Assembly (NCBI GenBank): GCA_009704445.1
Contig: WLED01000053.1
Location: 1 to 7,391, forward strand
Direction: 5' to 3'
Length of the DNA stretch: 7,391 bases
Source of the DNA: Actinomycetota bacterium
GTDB lineage: Bacteria > Actinomycetota > Actinomycetes > Nanopelagicales > Nanopelagicaceae
Positions 1 to 6,683 of the stretch are shown here, one piece after another; position 1 is the stretch's first letter, and every line of letters starts with the position of its first letter. The notes under the pieces were generated by a model, which searched no databases, was not told the DNA's origin, and saw nothing but the letters and a program-made list of their open reading frames with translations. Both the position numbers and the translations under genes were made by a program.

Positions 1-32
1 AATGTCATGTGATGCCCTTCGCTAGAGGGTCA

Positions 33-38
33 ATTCTA
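33..38 (-). promoter_or_regulatory. Candidate -10 box for a gene leaving the window to the left
   Basis: On the minus strand TAGAAT matches the -10 consensus at 5 of 6 positions. Downstream of it, GAAGGG (15-20) sits six bases before an ATG at 8-6. This has the look of a leftward gene start with a ribosome binding site, divergent from the lipoprotein gene. Only two full codons fall inside the window, so no product can be proposed. The -35 element is poor. Confidence 0.3.
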
Positions 39-66
39 CCAGTATTCCCAGCATCAGAAAACCCAG

Positions 67-93
67 AATAAGTAGCGTGAAATACTGCTTATT
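67..93. repeat. Inverted repeat upstream of the lipoprotein gene
   Basis: The arms AATAAGTAG (67-75) and CTGCTTATT (85-93) match at 8 of 9 positions around a 9-base spacer; the ninth pair is a G-U wobble in RNA. If transcription starts at or near the ATG at 114, the dyad covers roughly -47 to -21 and overlaps the expected -35 region, so an operator is plausible. It could instead be a weak terminator of a gene entering from the left, but no T-tract follows it on the plus strand. Confidence 0.45.
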
Positions 94-101
94 TGATGTG
101 A

Positions 102-107
102 GACAAT
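102..107 (+). promoter_or_regulatory. Candidate -10 box of the lipoprotein gene
   Basis: GACAAT lies six bases before the ATG at 114. It matches TATAAT at 4 of 6 positions, including the A at position 2 and the T at position 6, and has the spacing seen at six other starts in the window. No good Shine-Dalgarno sequence precedes the ATG, which fits a leaderless transcript. The -35 region is unclear. Confidence 0.35.
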
Positions 108-113
108 TGGAAT

Positions 114-647
114 ATGTCGGCTCACAAACGCGCACTTTCTATTTTTGCAATATTTGCAGTTTCTATTTCTTTAACAGGCTGCGGTGCAGGGTTAAACGCA
201 TCAACTAGACAAATTACGCAGGTAACAGATGGTGTTGAAGCCTATGTAATTAATGAACAGAACAACATCAGAGTCGTTAACCTGCTTGTAGTTGCCACAG
301 CTGATCAAAGCGCAGTTTTAGTTGGAACGATAGTTAACGCTAAAGATGAACCGGATACTCTTCTAGGTATTGCAATAAACGGAACCGTTGCCACTTTAAC
401 CGGTAAAACAACGTTGCTAAAGAATGCACCTGTAATCTTTGAAGGAGACATCGCTAATGCCAAGGCAGTAACTTCAGGATTTACTGTTCCTGCAGGAGTT
501 CAAACATCGGTCACATTATTTTTTGCTCGTGCCGGAGAAGTTACCGTTGAGGCACTTGTCCGTGAAGCTGCAGATATCTATGCAAACGTGACTTCAGGTG
601 CTGCAGTAAGCGCGCCTGCAGCTGTCACAACAACCGAATCTGAGTAA
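114..647 (+). CDS. Putative secreted lipoprotein, actinobacterial family of unknown function
   Basis: The 177-residue protein starts with a lipoprotein signal peptide: charged n-region (His4, Lys5, Arg6), hydrophobic stretch from about 7 to 20, then lipobox LTGC with the lipidated cysteine at 23. The mature protein, about 155 residues, should be anchored on the outer face of the cytoplasmic membrane. It has no transmembrane segment and alternates short hydrophobic and polar stretches, suggesting a beta-sandwich; the tail is rich in Ala, Val and Thr. It resembles uncharacterised actinobacterial lipoproteins, some labelled DUF461 or copper-chaperone-like, but I see no convincing Met/His copper motif. 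The ATG at 114 is the only reasonable start because an in-frame stop lies at 99-101. It converges on gpmA across 75 bases with no clear terminator. Confidence 0.85.
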   Translation: MSAHKRALSIFAIFAVSISLTGCGAGLNASTRQITQVTDGVEAYVINEQNNIRVVNLLVVATADQSAVLVGTIVNAKDEPDTLLGIAINGTVATLTGKTTLLKNAPVIFEGDIANAKAVTSGFTVPAGVQTSVTLFFARAGEVTVEALVREAADIYANVTSGAAVSAPAAVTTTESE

Positions 648-722
648 TTAGTACCTAGCCCTAACTCGGCAATCTCATACCCTTACCTTTGGGCGCAAAA
701 CCCTACAAAAGCGTTAGATCTC

Positions 723-1472
723 TTATTTTTTACCTTGATTAGCAACTGCTGTTATTGCATCCTTTGCCGCAATTGGATCTAAATACTCTCCGCCTTTAAC
801 AACTGGCTTCAAATTAGAATCTAACTTGTAATACAAAGGAATTCCTGTAGGAATGTTTAACCCTGCAATGTCAGCATCTGAAATACCATCAAGGTGCTTA
901 ACCAATGCACGCAATGAGTTGCCATGGGCAGTGACAAGTACACGTTTTCCGGAAGTTAAATCTGGAACGATCGACTCCTGCCAATACGGAAGCATGCGCT
1001 CGATAACATCCTTTAAGCACTCTGTCTTTGGTGCTAGTGCGCCAAGATCGGCGTAGCGAACATCTTTTGCCTGGCTAAATTCGTCGTTGTCATCGATTGC
1101 AGGCGGTGGCACATCAAAGCTGCGGCGCCACAGTGCGAACTGTTCTTCACCGTACTGAGCCAAGGTCGCAGCCTTATCTTTGCCCTGCAACGCTCCATAG
1201 TGGCGCTCGTTGAGTCGCCATGAACGCTTAACAGGTATCCAATGACGATCGCATGCATCTAACGCTAACTGCGAAGTATGAATTGCACGGCGCAATAATG
1301 ATGTGTGAACTAAATCTGGCAGCAAACCGCGCTGTGCCAGCAGTGCGCCACCACGGCGCGCTTCTTCTTCACCCTTTGATGAGAGTGCAACATCAACCCA
1401 TCCAGTAAATAGATTCTTTGCATTCCATTCGGATTCCCCGTGGCGCAAAAGAATGAGTTCGAAGTTTGCCAT
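723..1472 (-). CDS. gpmA: 2,3-bisphosphoglycerate-dependent phosphoglycerate mutase
   Basis: This cytoplasmic glycolytic and gluconeogenic enzyme interconverts 3- and 2-phosphoglycerate through a phosphohistidine. The 249-residue length is typical of the dPGM family. RHGESEWN at 10-17 carries the catalytic His11. ERHYG at 89-93 supplies the general acid/base Glu89, and TAHGNSLRAL at 181-190 carries the second active-site histidine, His183. It is the last gene of the leftward block, nine bases after the YbjN-family gene; the mshA / YbjN / gpm order is also known in mycobacteria. TAGAAT six bases before the ATG suggests an extra leaderless promoter of its own. No Shine-Dalgarno sequence is visible. 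The Lys-Lys ending and motif order are normal and nothing is truncated. Confidence 0.96.
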   Translation of the reverse strand: MANFELILLRHGESEWNAKNLFTGWVDVALSSKGEEEARRGGALLAQRGLLPDLVHTSLLRRAIHTSQLALDACDRHWIPVKRSWRLNERHYGALQGKDKAATLAQYGEEQFALWRRSFDVPPPAIDDNDEFSQAKDVRYADLGALAPKTECLKDVIERMLPYWQESIVPDLTSGKRVLVTAHGNSLRALVKHLDGISDADIAGLNIPTGIPLYYKLDSNLKPVVKGGEYLDPIAAKDAITAVANQGKK

Positions 1473-1478
1473 GTTGTG

Positions 1479-1484
1479 ATTCTA
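1479..1484 (-). promoter_or_regulatory. Candidate -10 box of a leaderless gpmA promoter
   Basis: On the minus strand TAGAAT (5 of 6 consensus) is followed by CACAAC and the gpmA ATG. The TAG of the hexamer is also the stop codon of the upstream YbjN-family gene. A -35 element is not evident. Confidence 0.5.
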
Positions 1485-1964
1485 AACCAAATGCTTAAAT
1501 GCATCGAGATTTGATAGCGATTCGCCTCTAGAAACTCGCCAAGCCCATTCGCGTCGAATTGCATTAGCAAATCCAAGTTCTAATAATGGATTAAATGAGT
1601 TGTCGCTGTACTGCAAAACAGATCCGATCAATCTATCCAGCTCTCTATCTGTGACAGCAAACAAAGGAAGCCGGCCTACTAAGAAAATATCGCCTAACTC
1701 GTTGATTGCGAAGGCAATGCCATACATGGATGCATTTTTAGTCATGCACCAGGAATGAACAGCTGCCTCGTTATCATCGGGTTTTCTAATTACAAATGCA
1801 TTAATGCTCAGTGAATGATCGCCAACAATAAGTGCGCAATGTGTCTGCAGCTTCTTTTCTCCTGGCAATGTCAGCAAAAAAGTATTGGCATCTTTACGTT
1901 CATATTCCAGATCATGAGAGTCTAAAAACTCTTCGATTACTGCTCGAGGGTCAATACCGGCCAT
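1482..1964 (-). CDS. YbjN-family protein of unknown function
   Basis: The 160-residue soluble protein fits the YbjN family, which has a fold like type III secretion chaperones; its biochemical role in actinobacteria is not established. Features seen include an N-terminal helix with an acidic run (residues 8-20), alternating strands through about residue 95, and a C-terminal helical half with NPLLELGFANAIRREWAWR (about residues 124-142). There is no signal peptide or membrane segment. The ATG follows the mshA stop with no gap (TAAATG), so translation is probably coupled to mshA. The same gene lies between mshA and gpm in Mycobacterium tuberculosis (Rv0487, from memory), which supports the family call. 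Confidence 0.88.
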   Translation of the reverse strand: MAGIDPRAVIEEFLDSHDLEYERKDANTFLLTLPGEKKLQTHCALIVGDHSLSINAFVIRKPDDNEAAVHSWCMTKNASMYGIAFAINELGDIFLVGRLPLFAVTDRELDRLIGSVLQYSDNSFNPLLELGFANAIRREWAWRVSRGESLSNLDAFKHLV

Positions 1965-3212
1965 TTATGCTTCCAAAGACTTTTGCGCAGTTCCAATTAC
2001 CTGATCGTAAATATCTAATGTGCCTCGCGCAGTGCTGTCCCAACCAAAGTGTGAAGCATGTTCGATGGCACCCATAGAAAGTAGCACTCTGCGCTGTGGC
2101 TCTTGCAGTAAACGAGTGATGACAGATGACCAGGCTTTTGGATCATGGCCATCAACTAGTACGCCAGAAAAACCATCTGCAACTGCAGTTCGTAATCCTC
2201 CCACTGCAGTAGCAACCACTGGAGTTCCGCAGGCCTGTGCCTCGAGTGCAACTAATCCAAAACTTTCGCTATAACTTGGAACGCAGACTAAATCTGCAGC
2301 GCGATACCACTGTGCCAAGTTTTCGCGCGCAACAGGGGGTGCAAATCTGACGACATCATCTAGTTCTAGCCATGTTGCAAGCTCTTTTAATCGATCTACT
2401 TCTTCGGTATTAGCACCTGATGCACCGCCCATAATGTTAACGATCAACTTAGGGCGCAGTGCAGGAGAGTGTTTAACCATTTCCTTTGTTGCACGGATTA
2501 AAACCTCAGGTCCCTTATGTGGCTGAATGCGCCCAACAAAAGAAACCACTAATGCATCTTGTGGCAGGCCTACTTCTAAACGTGCAGCGCTTCTTCCGAC
2601 ACCCGGCGTGAAAACTTGAAGGTTAACACCCGGAGTAACCACATGAACTATGTCAGGACATGCATCGTATAAAGTCACAAGACTTGCAGCTTCAGCATCG
2701 GTATTCGCAATTAATGCATCGGCGGCCTGCACTACCTGTGTTTCACCTTGCACGCGGATCATTGGCTCTGGTGATTCACCTTCGGCTAAGTTCAAGTTTT
2801 TAACGCGCGCCGTTGTGTGCATCGTGTGCACTAAAGGAATTGATAAATCTTTTGCTGCAGCCATCGCAACTTTTCCAGAAAGCCAGTAATGAGAATGAAT
2901 AACATCGTAATTCTCTTTTTTCATGATCTGTAGGAACGCTCTAGAAAGACCTGCGATGTGTGCAGGCAACTGTTCTTTAATTAACTGACCATGGCCACAA
3001 TCAAAATGTCGCACACGTACACCTGGTGAGATTTCAACGATCTCTGGTGCATTTGCGTCGGTTCTGCGAGTAAAAATATCTACACTCACACCCATCGCAG
3101 CCATTCGTTGTGCAGATTCAACAACATAAATGTTCATGCCACCTGCATCGCCAATACCTGGTTGATCCAGAGGCGATGTGTGCACCATTAACGTTGCAAT
3201 ACGGCCATTCAT
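1965..3212 (-). CDS. mshA: D-inositol-3-phosphate glycosyltransferase, first step of mycothiol synthesis
   Basis: MshA transfers GlcNAc from UDP-GlcNAc to 1L-myo-inositol 1-phosphate, committing carbon to mycothiol, the main low-molecular-weight thiol of actinobacteria. The 415-residue protein has the two-domain GT-B fold of family GT4. The N-terminal acceptor domain shows PGIGDAGGMNIYV (18-30) and the HSHYWLSG segment (106-113). The C-terminal nucleotide-sugar domain shows VGRIQPHKG (226-234, with Arg228 and Lys233) and the retaining-GT EX7E motif from Glu316 to Glu324. Length and motifs are intact. It starts 20 bases after the asparaginase stop with no clear Shine-Dalgarno; TACCCT seven bases before the ATG could be a weak internal -10. 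It abuts the YbjN-family gene directly. Other GT4 enzymes share the fold, but the GDAGGMN signature and neighbours favour MshA. Confidence 0.94.
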   Translation of the reverse strand: MNGRIATLMVHTSPLDQPGIGDAGGMNIYVVESAQRMAAMGVSVDIFTRRTDANAPEIVEISPGVRVRHFDCGHGQLIKEQLPAHIAGLSRAFLQIMKKENYDVIHSHYWLSGKVAMAAAKDLSIPLVHTMHTTARVKNLNLAEGESPEPMIRVQGETQVVQAADALIANTDAEAASLVTLYDACPDIVHVVTPGVNLQVFTPGVGRSAARLEVGLPQDALVVSFVGRIQPHKGPEVLIRATKEMVKHSPALRPKLIVNIMGGASGANTEEVDRLKELATWLELDDVVRFAPPVARENLAQWYRAADLVCVPSYSESFGLVALEAQACGTPVVATAVGGLRTAVADGFSGVLVDGHDPKAWSSVITRLLQEPQRRVLLSMGAIEHASHFGWDSTARGTLDIYDQVIGTAQKSLEA

Positions 3213-3232
3213 AGAATTAAGGGTACGCGTAC

Positions 3233-4144
3233 TTACAGCGATGCGCGAATAAGGCCGATTTCAACGCCCCCACCATAGATATTTTCAACTTTTTCCTTGG
3301 CATCAAAGCCCCAGCGCTTTATCAATGCCGCAGAGATAGCTGGCATTGCTCGCATACTTCCATCGCTGATCTTGATTGCAAAACTACGGCCATCAGATAG
3401 AGATGCAATATTGACTGCCTCTGCTCCATCTTTCATAAACAAACCTTCAACGTTTTGCATCATGTAGGTAGCAAGACGGCCTGGACCAGAGACCATTTCT
3501 GGATTGTTTCGGCAGGCGCTAATTACGCGCTGGTGAATGGGATCAGAGCTAAGCGTTAGGTTTTGTATCGCTCTTGCAAGACCAAGAAGTGAAAATAGAA
3601 ACAGTGGGGCGCCGCAACCATCAACACTTGTTAGCGCAACTGGTTCGCCACTCATTGTTTCTACTTCTTTTTTGATCAACTGCTGAAGCGGATGTGTTGG
3701 ATCCAAATAATTTTGTATAGGCCAATCATTAATCACGCAGGTCAAAAGCATTCCTGAATGCTTGCCGCTGCAGTTCATTGCAAGACGTGTTGCATCCTGT
3801 GTTCTTCGCAGCTCTTCATCTAGTGGGCGATCAATCATGCACTGCAGCGCGCCTTGATCTAATCCAGCTTTAGCTAAAATCTCTAAGGCACCGTTTTGGT
3901 GCATTGATGTTCCAGCATGTGAAGCGCAGACAAGTGCTAATAAGCGCGGTTCAAGATCTAAACCTGCACGCACCATTGCAGATGCTTGAATTGATTTTAA
4001 GGATGAGCGTGAATAAACATTTAACGTGGGATCACCTTTTTGAAAGTTAATTGAACCATCGGCGTTGAGAACAACTACATGGCCTGCGTGAACAGATTCA
4101 ACAACACCACTTCGAGTTACCTCTGCTAGAACTTCTCCCAGCAT
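3233..4144 (-). CDS. L-asparaginase, class 3 (Asparaginase_II family)
   Basis: It probably hydrolyses L-asparagine to aspartate and ammonia in the cytoplasm; there is no signal peptide. The 303-residue protein belongs to the Asparaginase_II family, unrelated to the E. coli AnsA/AnsB enzymes. The active-site set known for Rhizobium etli ReAV (Ser48, Lys51, Ser80, Cys135, Lys138, Cys189, Lys263; recalled from memory) has visible equivalents: Ser47-x-x-Lys50, Ser75 in CASH, Cys125-SG-Lys128, Cys177 in VDGCGAP and Lys258 in FAIKISDG. Both Ser-Lys pairs and the zinc-binding Cys/Lys/Cys set are therefore intact. The ATG lies three bases after the nitrobindin-like gene's stop, indicating one transcript. 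With GlnR encoded nearby, a role in nitrogen recycling is plausible but inferred. Confidence 0.92.
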   Translation of the reverse strand: MLGEVLAEVTRSGVVESVHAGHVVVLNADGSINFQKGDPTLNVYSRSSLKSIQASAMVRAGLDLEPRLLALVCASHAGTSMHQNGALEILAKAGLDQGALQCMIDRPLDEELRRTQDATRLAMNCSGKHSGMLLTCVINDWPIQNYLDPTHPLQQLIKKEVETMSGEPVALTSVDGCGAPLFLFSLLGLARAIQNLTLSSDPIHQRVISACRNNPEMVSGPGRLATYMMQNVEGLFMKDGAEAVNIASLSDGRSFAIKISDGSMRAMPAISAALIKRWGFDAKEKVENIYGGGVEIGLIRASL

Positions 4145-4147
4145 TAC

Positions 4148-4648
4148 TTAGTCGCTTTGGCGTTCAAGTGAGGACCAGATGTGGGCTTGTAGTTCGCTAC
4201 CCTCGGCAGCCATGTCGTATGCAAAGAAAAGTTCGCCAGCAACTAAACCGTATAAACGAATTCCCTCTGAAACAATTTTTGCAGATGGCGCCGCATATCC
4301 ACGATCTAGAACCAATTGAATCTTTGGCCCGTCATATGTTCCGACCCAGCCTTCACTAATTCCTGTGTTGTGAGCGATAACGACTTCTAAAATGTTATTT
4401 GGTTGTACCCGCCAAAAACCCACCTCTGATGCGGCTGGCCTTACGATTTCACCGTCTGCATCGATAATCCAAGAACGTGAAAAATAGTTGAGAAAATTGC
4501 GCCCGTCATGGTTAAAGACAACTTCTTGTGCAAACTCAAATGGAGCAATGTTTGGATACTCACCGCGACCTTTGCCACGCCATGTACCAACCATCCAGGC
4601 CAGTGGATTTAGCTCTTGATGTAAACCTTCAGGAATTTGAAAAACCAT
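4148..4648 (-). CDS. Nitrobindin-like heme-binding beta-barrel protein (FABP-like, DUF1794)
   Basis: The 166-residue protein carries the nitrobindin signature GxWxGxGxGxYP at 21-32 (G21, W23, G25, G27, G29, Y31, P32), all positions present. The rest reads as the alternating strands of a ten-stranded barrel. His156, in LQAHIWSSLERQ near the C-terminus, sits where the proximal heme ligand of nitrobindins lies. Characterised homologues bind ferric heme and NO or isomerise peroxynitrite; the role here is inferred from the family. The ATG overlaps the preceding membrane peptide's stop by one base (TAATG). TGGAGG inside that upstream ORF gives a Shine-Dalgarno about 11 bases before the start, so this gene depends on coupled translation rather than a leaderless start. 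Confidence 0.9.
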   Translation of the reverse strand: MVFQIPEGLHQELNPLAWMVGTWRGKGRGEYPNIAPFEFAQEVVFNHDGRNFLNYFSRSWIIDADGEIVRPAASEVGFWRVQPNNILEVVIAHNTGISEGWVGTYDGPKIQLVLDRGYAAPSAKIVSEGIRLYGLVAGELFFAYDMAAEGSELQAHIWSSLERQSD

Positions 4649-4776
4649 TATGGATTTTGCCTCCAGTTACTTCTACGTCGCGCTTTAGATTGGCGACCGG
4701 TAAGTGCAAAGATAATGAGCGCCACACCTAGTGCAATAGCTGTTAAGCCAAGGACCACAGATGTAAACAACTCCAT
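4648..4776 (-). CDS. Small single-pass membrane protein, 42 residues
   Basis: The ORF encodes a short peptide with a hydrophobic segment at about residues 3-26 (starting MELFTSVVLGLTAIALGVAL), followed by a strongly basic tail with GRQSKARRRSNWR at about 27-39. By the positive-inside rule the tail is cytoplasmic. Support for it being real: it fills the only gap in the block, starts 16 bases after the ygfZ stop, and its stop overlaps the next ATG as TAATG. It also has TATCCT exactly six bases upstream of its ATG. Its function is unknown; I do not recognise a named family. Such tiny genes are often missed by annotation. Confidence 0.75.
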   Translation of the reverse strand: MELFTSVVLGLTAIALGVALIIFALTGRQSKARRRSNWRQNP

Positions 4777-4782
4777 GGTTTA

Positions 4783-4788
4783 AGGATA
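4783..4788 (-). promoter_or_regulatory. Candidate -10 box of a leaderless internal promoter
   Basis: On the minus strand TATCCT is followed by TAAACC and the ATG of the small membrane protein. It matches the TANNNT core and 4 of 6 consensus positions, and lies just upstream of the ygfZ stop. No -35 element stands out. Confidence 0.45.
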
Positions 4789-4792
4789 GCGG

Positions 4793-5692
4793 TTAAACAA
4801 TCACCTGCTGTGAGGCAGGGATGCCATCGATTGTTAGGGTTGCATCTGTTGGCGTATTTCGTTTAACAATTGCCAAAGCTATTGTGCCAAGTTCGTGGTG
4901 ACGGGCGACCGTTCCAATAAATCCAACTTTAACGCCATCATTTTCAATCGCTGTGCCTGTGGCTGGAAAACCAACATCACTTCCATCTAAATGCAACATG
5001 ACAATACGACGTGGTGGATTGCCGAGGTTGTAAATCTTGGCAACTGTTTCTTGACCGCGATAGCAGCCTTTTTTCATATGTACGGCGCCGTGCAAAACAC
5101 CGATCTCATTTGGAATCGACTTATGGTCTGTTTCAAATCCAATACGTGGTCGCCCTGCTGCTACGCGCTCTGCATCAAGTGCCCATGTACCAACTTGTGT
5201 TGCCACACCACCGAAAGTTTTTTTCATCTCTTCTACTTCTGCTCGCGGTACTAATGCAAATGGCCCGCCGATTTCATTTGGCATTCCAGGTGCCCGAAGA
5301 ACTGCATACTCACTGCTTGCATCACGCACATCTACGCGCAACATAAATTTCATCTTGGTTAAATACTCAATCAATTGATTGATGTATCCAGGATCTAAAA
5401 CAAGAAATGTTGTCTCGCCATCATCGACTACGTTAAATTGAAACTCAATATGCCCGCGGGCGTCCAGAATCAGACCTGATTTCCAGTCGCCTGGTGCTAA
5501 ATCGCTGACAAACTGAGTTGTTAAATCATGTAACCATTGCAATCGATCTGAACCAGATACAGCAACGATGTTGTAATGAGAAAGATCTGCCCACGCAGTT
5601 CCAGATTCAAGCGCGCGTTGTTCTTTTACAGGTTCACCAAAATGCCACACGGCACCTTTATCGGGACCATCTTCAACTAGAACAGCGCTCAT
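4793..5692 (-). CDS. ygfZ: YgfZ/GcvT-like folate-binding protein, Fe-S cluster maintenance
   Basis: YgfZ proteins bind tetrahydrofolate and help assemble or repair certain Fe-S enzymes. The 299-residue protein resembles the aminomethyltransferase GcvT in fold but carries the YgfZ signature KGCYRGQE at 208-215, with the conserved Cys210. The N-terminal half has the typical REQRAL-like EQRALESG (24-31) and the RLQWLHDLTTQ segment (50-60). A GNPPRR loop follows the signature at 224-229. It heads the leftward block. The ATG has TAGATT exactly six bases upstream, so it is probably translated from a leaderless mRNA; the AGGA nearby is too close to act as a normal Shine-Dalgarno. Association with nitrobindin and a Fur regulator also occurs in Streptomyces, as far as I recall. 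Confidence 0.92.
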   Translation of the reverse strand: MSAVLVEDGPDKGAVWHFGEPVKEQRALESGTAWADLSHYNIVAVSGSDRLQWLHDLTTQFVSDLAPGDWKSGLILDARGHIEFQFNVVDDGETTFLVLDPGYINQLIEYLTKMKFMLRVDVRDASSEYAVLRAPGMPNEIGGPFALVPRAEVEEMKKTFGGVATQVGTWALDAERVAAGRPRIGFETDHKSIPNEIGVLHGAVHMKKGCYRGQETVAKIYNLGNPPRRIVMLHLDGSDVGFPATGTAIENDGVKVGFIGTVARHHELGTIALAIVKRNTPTDATLTIDGIPASQQVIV

Positions 5693-5698
5693 GTTCCT

Positions 5699-5704
5699 AA
5701 TCTA
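5699..5704 (-). promoter_or_regulatory. Candidate -10 box for the ygfZ-to-gpmA block
   Basis: On the minus strand TAGATT is followed by AGGAAC and the ygfZ ATG. The 82-base gap upstream also holds the perfect palindrome CGCCTAGGCG (5706-5715) and the arms GTTGAA (5723-5728) and TTCAAC (5749-5754 region), which may be regulatory. The -35 element is weak. Confidence 0.5.
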
Positions 5705-5774
5705 CCGCCTAGGCGCTCAAAGGTTGAAGTGAGCGTAGTTACTTGCGGGTTCAACTGTGCGTGAGTGTGGGTGT

Positions 5775-6194
5775 TTATTTTGAAACAGGTTTTACGCACG
5801 CAGCACAGGTGCCATAAATTGCAAAGTGAGTCACATCTGTCTTAAAGCCAAAGTCATCGGCTAATGTATTTACAAAATTAGCTGCAGTATCAATTGGTGC
5901 GTCACCTACAGATCCACATGTTCCGCAGACAAGATGTAAATGTGTTAACTCTTCTGCTGCGTGATAGGTAGCACCGCCATGGCCTAAATGAGTGTGCTGA
6001 ACCAGACCTACGTTTTCTAATGTTTCTAGATTTCGATAGACCGTTGAAAGATTAATTCCAGGATGGGTTGAGCGAACTTTTTCTGCAACCTCTTCTGGAG
6101 TTGCATGACCGAGAGAGCGAACAGCAGATAGAACTAGCTCGCGCTGAGGTGTAAGACGTAACCCTTTTTCATGCAGTTCATGCTTGTCGGCCAT
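5775..6194 (-). CDS. nur: Fur-family regulator, Nur-like (nickel-responsive)
   Basis: The 139-residue protein is a complete Fur-family repressor. A winged-helix domain spans about 1-80, with LRLTPQRELVL (12-22) and the recognition region GINLSTVYRNLETL (46-59). The dimerisation domain holds HLHLVCGTC (85-93) and the second CxxC at 130-133, the likely structural zinc site. It matches Streptomyces Nur better than actinobacterial Zur: GHATPEE, HTHLGHGGATYH (67-78) and THFAIYG (122-128) align with Nur segments as I remember them. Candidate metal ligands are His30, His67, His69, His85, His87 and His123. A leucine (Leu83) stands where Nur has a further His, so the metal should be verified. It starts 17 bases after DUF4395, with TAGAGT six bases before its ATG, so it may have its own leaderless promoter. 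Nur represses nickel uptake and Fe-superoxide dismutase genes; none lie here. Confidence 0.9.
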   Translation of the reverse strand: MADKHELHEKGLRLTPQRELVLSAVRSLGHATPEEVAEKVRSTHPGINLSTVYRNLETLENVGLVQHTHLGHGGATYHAAEELTHLHLVCGTCGSVGDAPIDTAANFVNTLADDFGFKTDVTHFAIYGTCAACVKPVSK

Positions 6195-6200
6195 ACGAGA

Positions 6201-6206
6201 ACTCTA
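6201..6206 (-). promoter_or_regulatory. Candidate -10 box of a leaderless nur promoter
   Basis: On the minus strand TAGAGT is followed by TCTCGT and the nur ATG, with 4 of 6 consensus matches. It lies in the 17-base gap after DUF4395, so nur could be made from its own promoter as well as by readthrough. Confidence 0.45.
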
Positions 6207-6210
6207 CCCT

Positions 6211-6236
6211 CTTACTTTGAACGAGCTCGAAGTAAG
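6211..6236. repeat. Inverted repeat over the DUF4395 stop, upstream of nur
   Basis: The arms CTTACTT (6211-6217) and AAGTAAG (6230-6236) are perfect 7-bp complements around a 12-base centre that itself contains the palindrome CGAGCTCG (6222-6229). Relative to a nur transcript starting at its ATG the dyad spans about -17 to -42. It could be an operator for nur or an RNA hairpin between the two genes. No T-tract follows it on the minus strand, so it does not look like an intrinsic terminator. Confidence 0.45.
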
Positions 6237-6676
6237 AGGAGGTAGATTTCACAGCCAAGGCAGAAATTAAAGGCAGCGTTTAAAAATGCGGCCGCTAATG
6301 CAAAGGCCACCGCGATCGTAAAGACTGCATCAAGGCCGGCAAATGATCCTGCTGCTGCTGTTAATGCAAAGAGTAATCCGACAGTTTGTGCAAACTGTGG
6401 TGGACGCACATCTTCTGTGGCGCCAGCTTTTTTCAATCGAGGCTTCACAAGATTCTTAAATATAAATGCATACGGTGTGAACTGAGGTCCCTTAATCGCA
6501 CCGATTGCAAAGACAACAGCTTGTGCAACTATTACCCAAACATTGTTGGTTGCAAGAGCTGTTGCCAAAACAATGCTTGTGATGACTGCGCCAAATCGCG
6601 GACCACGTGCATCAATAATTGTTGGAGCCTGTTGTGTATTTAACTTTTGGCTTAAAGCATTTGTATCTTGAACCAT
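6212..6676 (-). CDS. DUF4395 membrane protein with CxxC motif
   Basis: The 154-residue integral membrane protein has about four hydrophobic segments, near 28-42, 46-62, 96-113 and 115-136, separated by a basic cytoplasmic loop (KNLVKPRLKK, 74-83). The C-terminal signature FCLGCEIY (138-145) contains a CxxC pair, Cys139 and Cys142, characteristic of DUF4395. The biochemical function is unknown; homologues often lie beside thioredoxins and sulfurtransferases, which suggests thiol or sulfur chemistry at the membrane. I choose the ATG at 6676 because AAAGGA (6683-6688) sits six bases upstream. An in-frame ATG at 6721 would add 15 residues but lies inside the leader hairpin. This is one of the few genes here with a strong Shine-Dalgarno, as expected if translation is regulated by the leader. 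Confidence 0.88.
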   Translation of the reverse strand: MVQDTNALSQKLNTQQAPTIIDARGPRFGAVITSIVLATALATNNVWVIVAQAVVFAIGAIKGPQFTPYAFIFKNLVKPRLKKAGATEDVRPPQFAQTVGLLFALTAAAGSFAGLDAVFTIAVAFALAAAFLNAAFNFCLGCEIYLLLLRARSK

Positions 6677-6683
6677 TTGTATT

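Noticed and set aside
3..71. Rightward open frame from the left edge ending at TAA 69-71, possibly the end of an upstream gene
   Set aside because: Only 22 codons with no recognisable motif; the competing leftward start with GAAGGG and a -10 box is at least as likely, so neither is called as a gene.
648..722. Intrinsic terminator between the convergent lipoprotein and gpmA genes
   Set aside because: Only a weak GGG/CCC pairing around 690-703 was found, with no strong stem and no T-tract in either direction.
4991..5346. Overlapping plus-strand open frames within ygfZ
   Set aside because: They are antisense to a clearly conserved gene, Cys- and Leu-rich in a way typical of shadow frames, and have no motif or start signal.
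5706..5715. Perfect palindrome CGCCTAGGCG upstream of ygfZ
   Set aside because: A 10-base palindrome is short enough to arise by chance and has no spacer or paired copy; mentioned only as a possible regulatory element.
5740..5762. GGTTCAAC resembling a tRNA T-loop
   Set aside because: The flanking five-base segments do not pair and no other cloverleaf arms are present.
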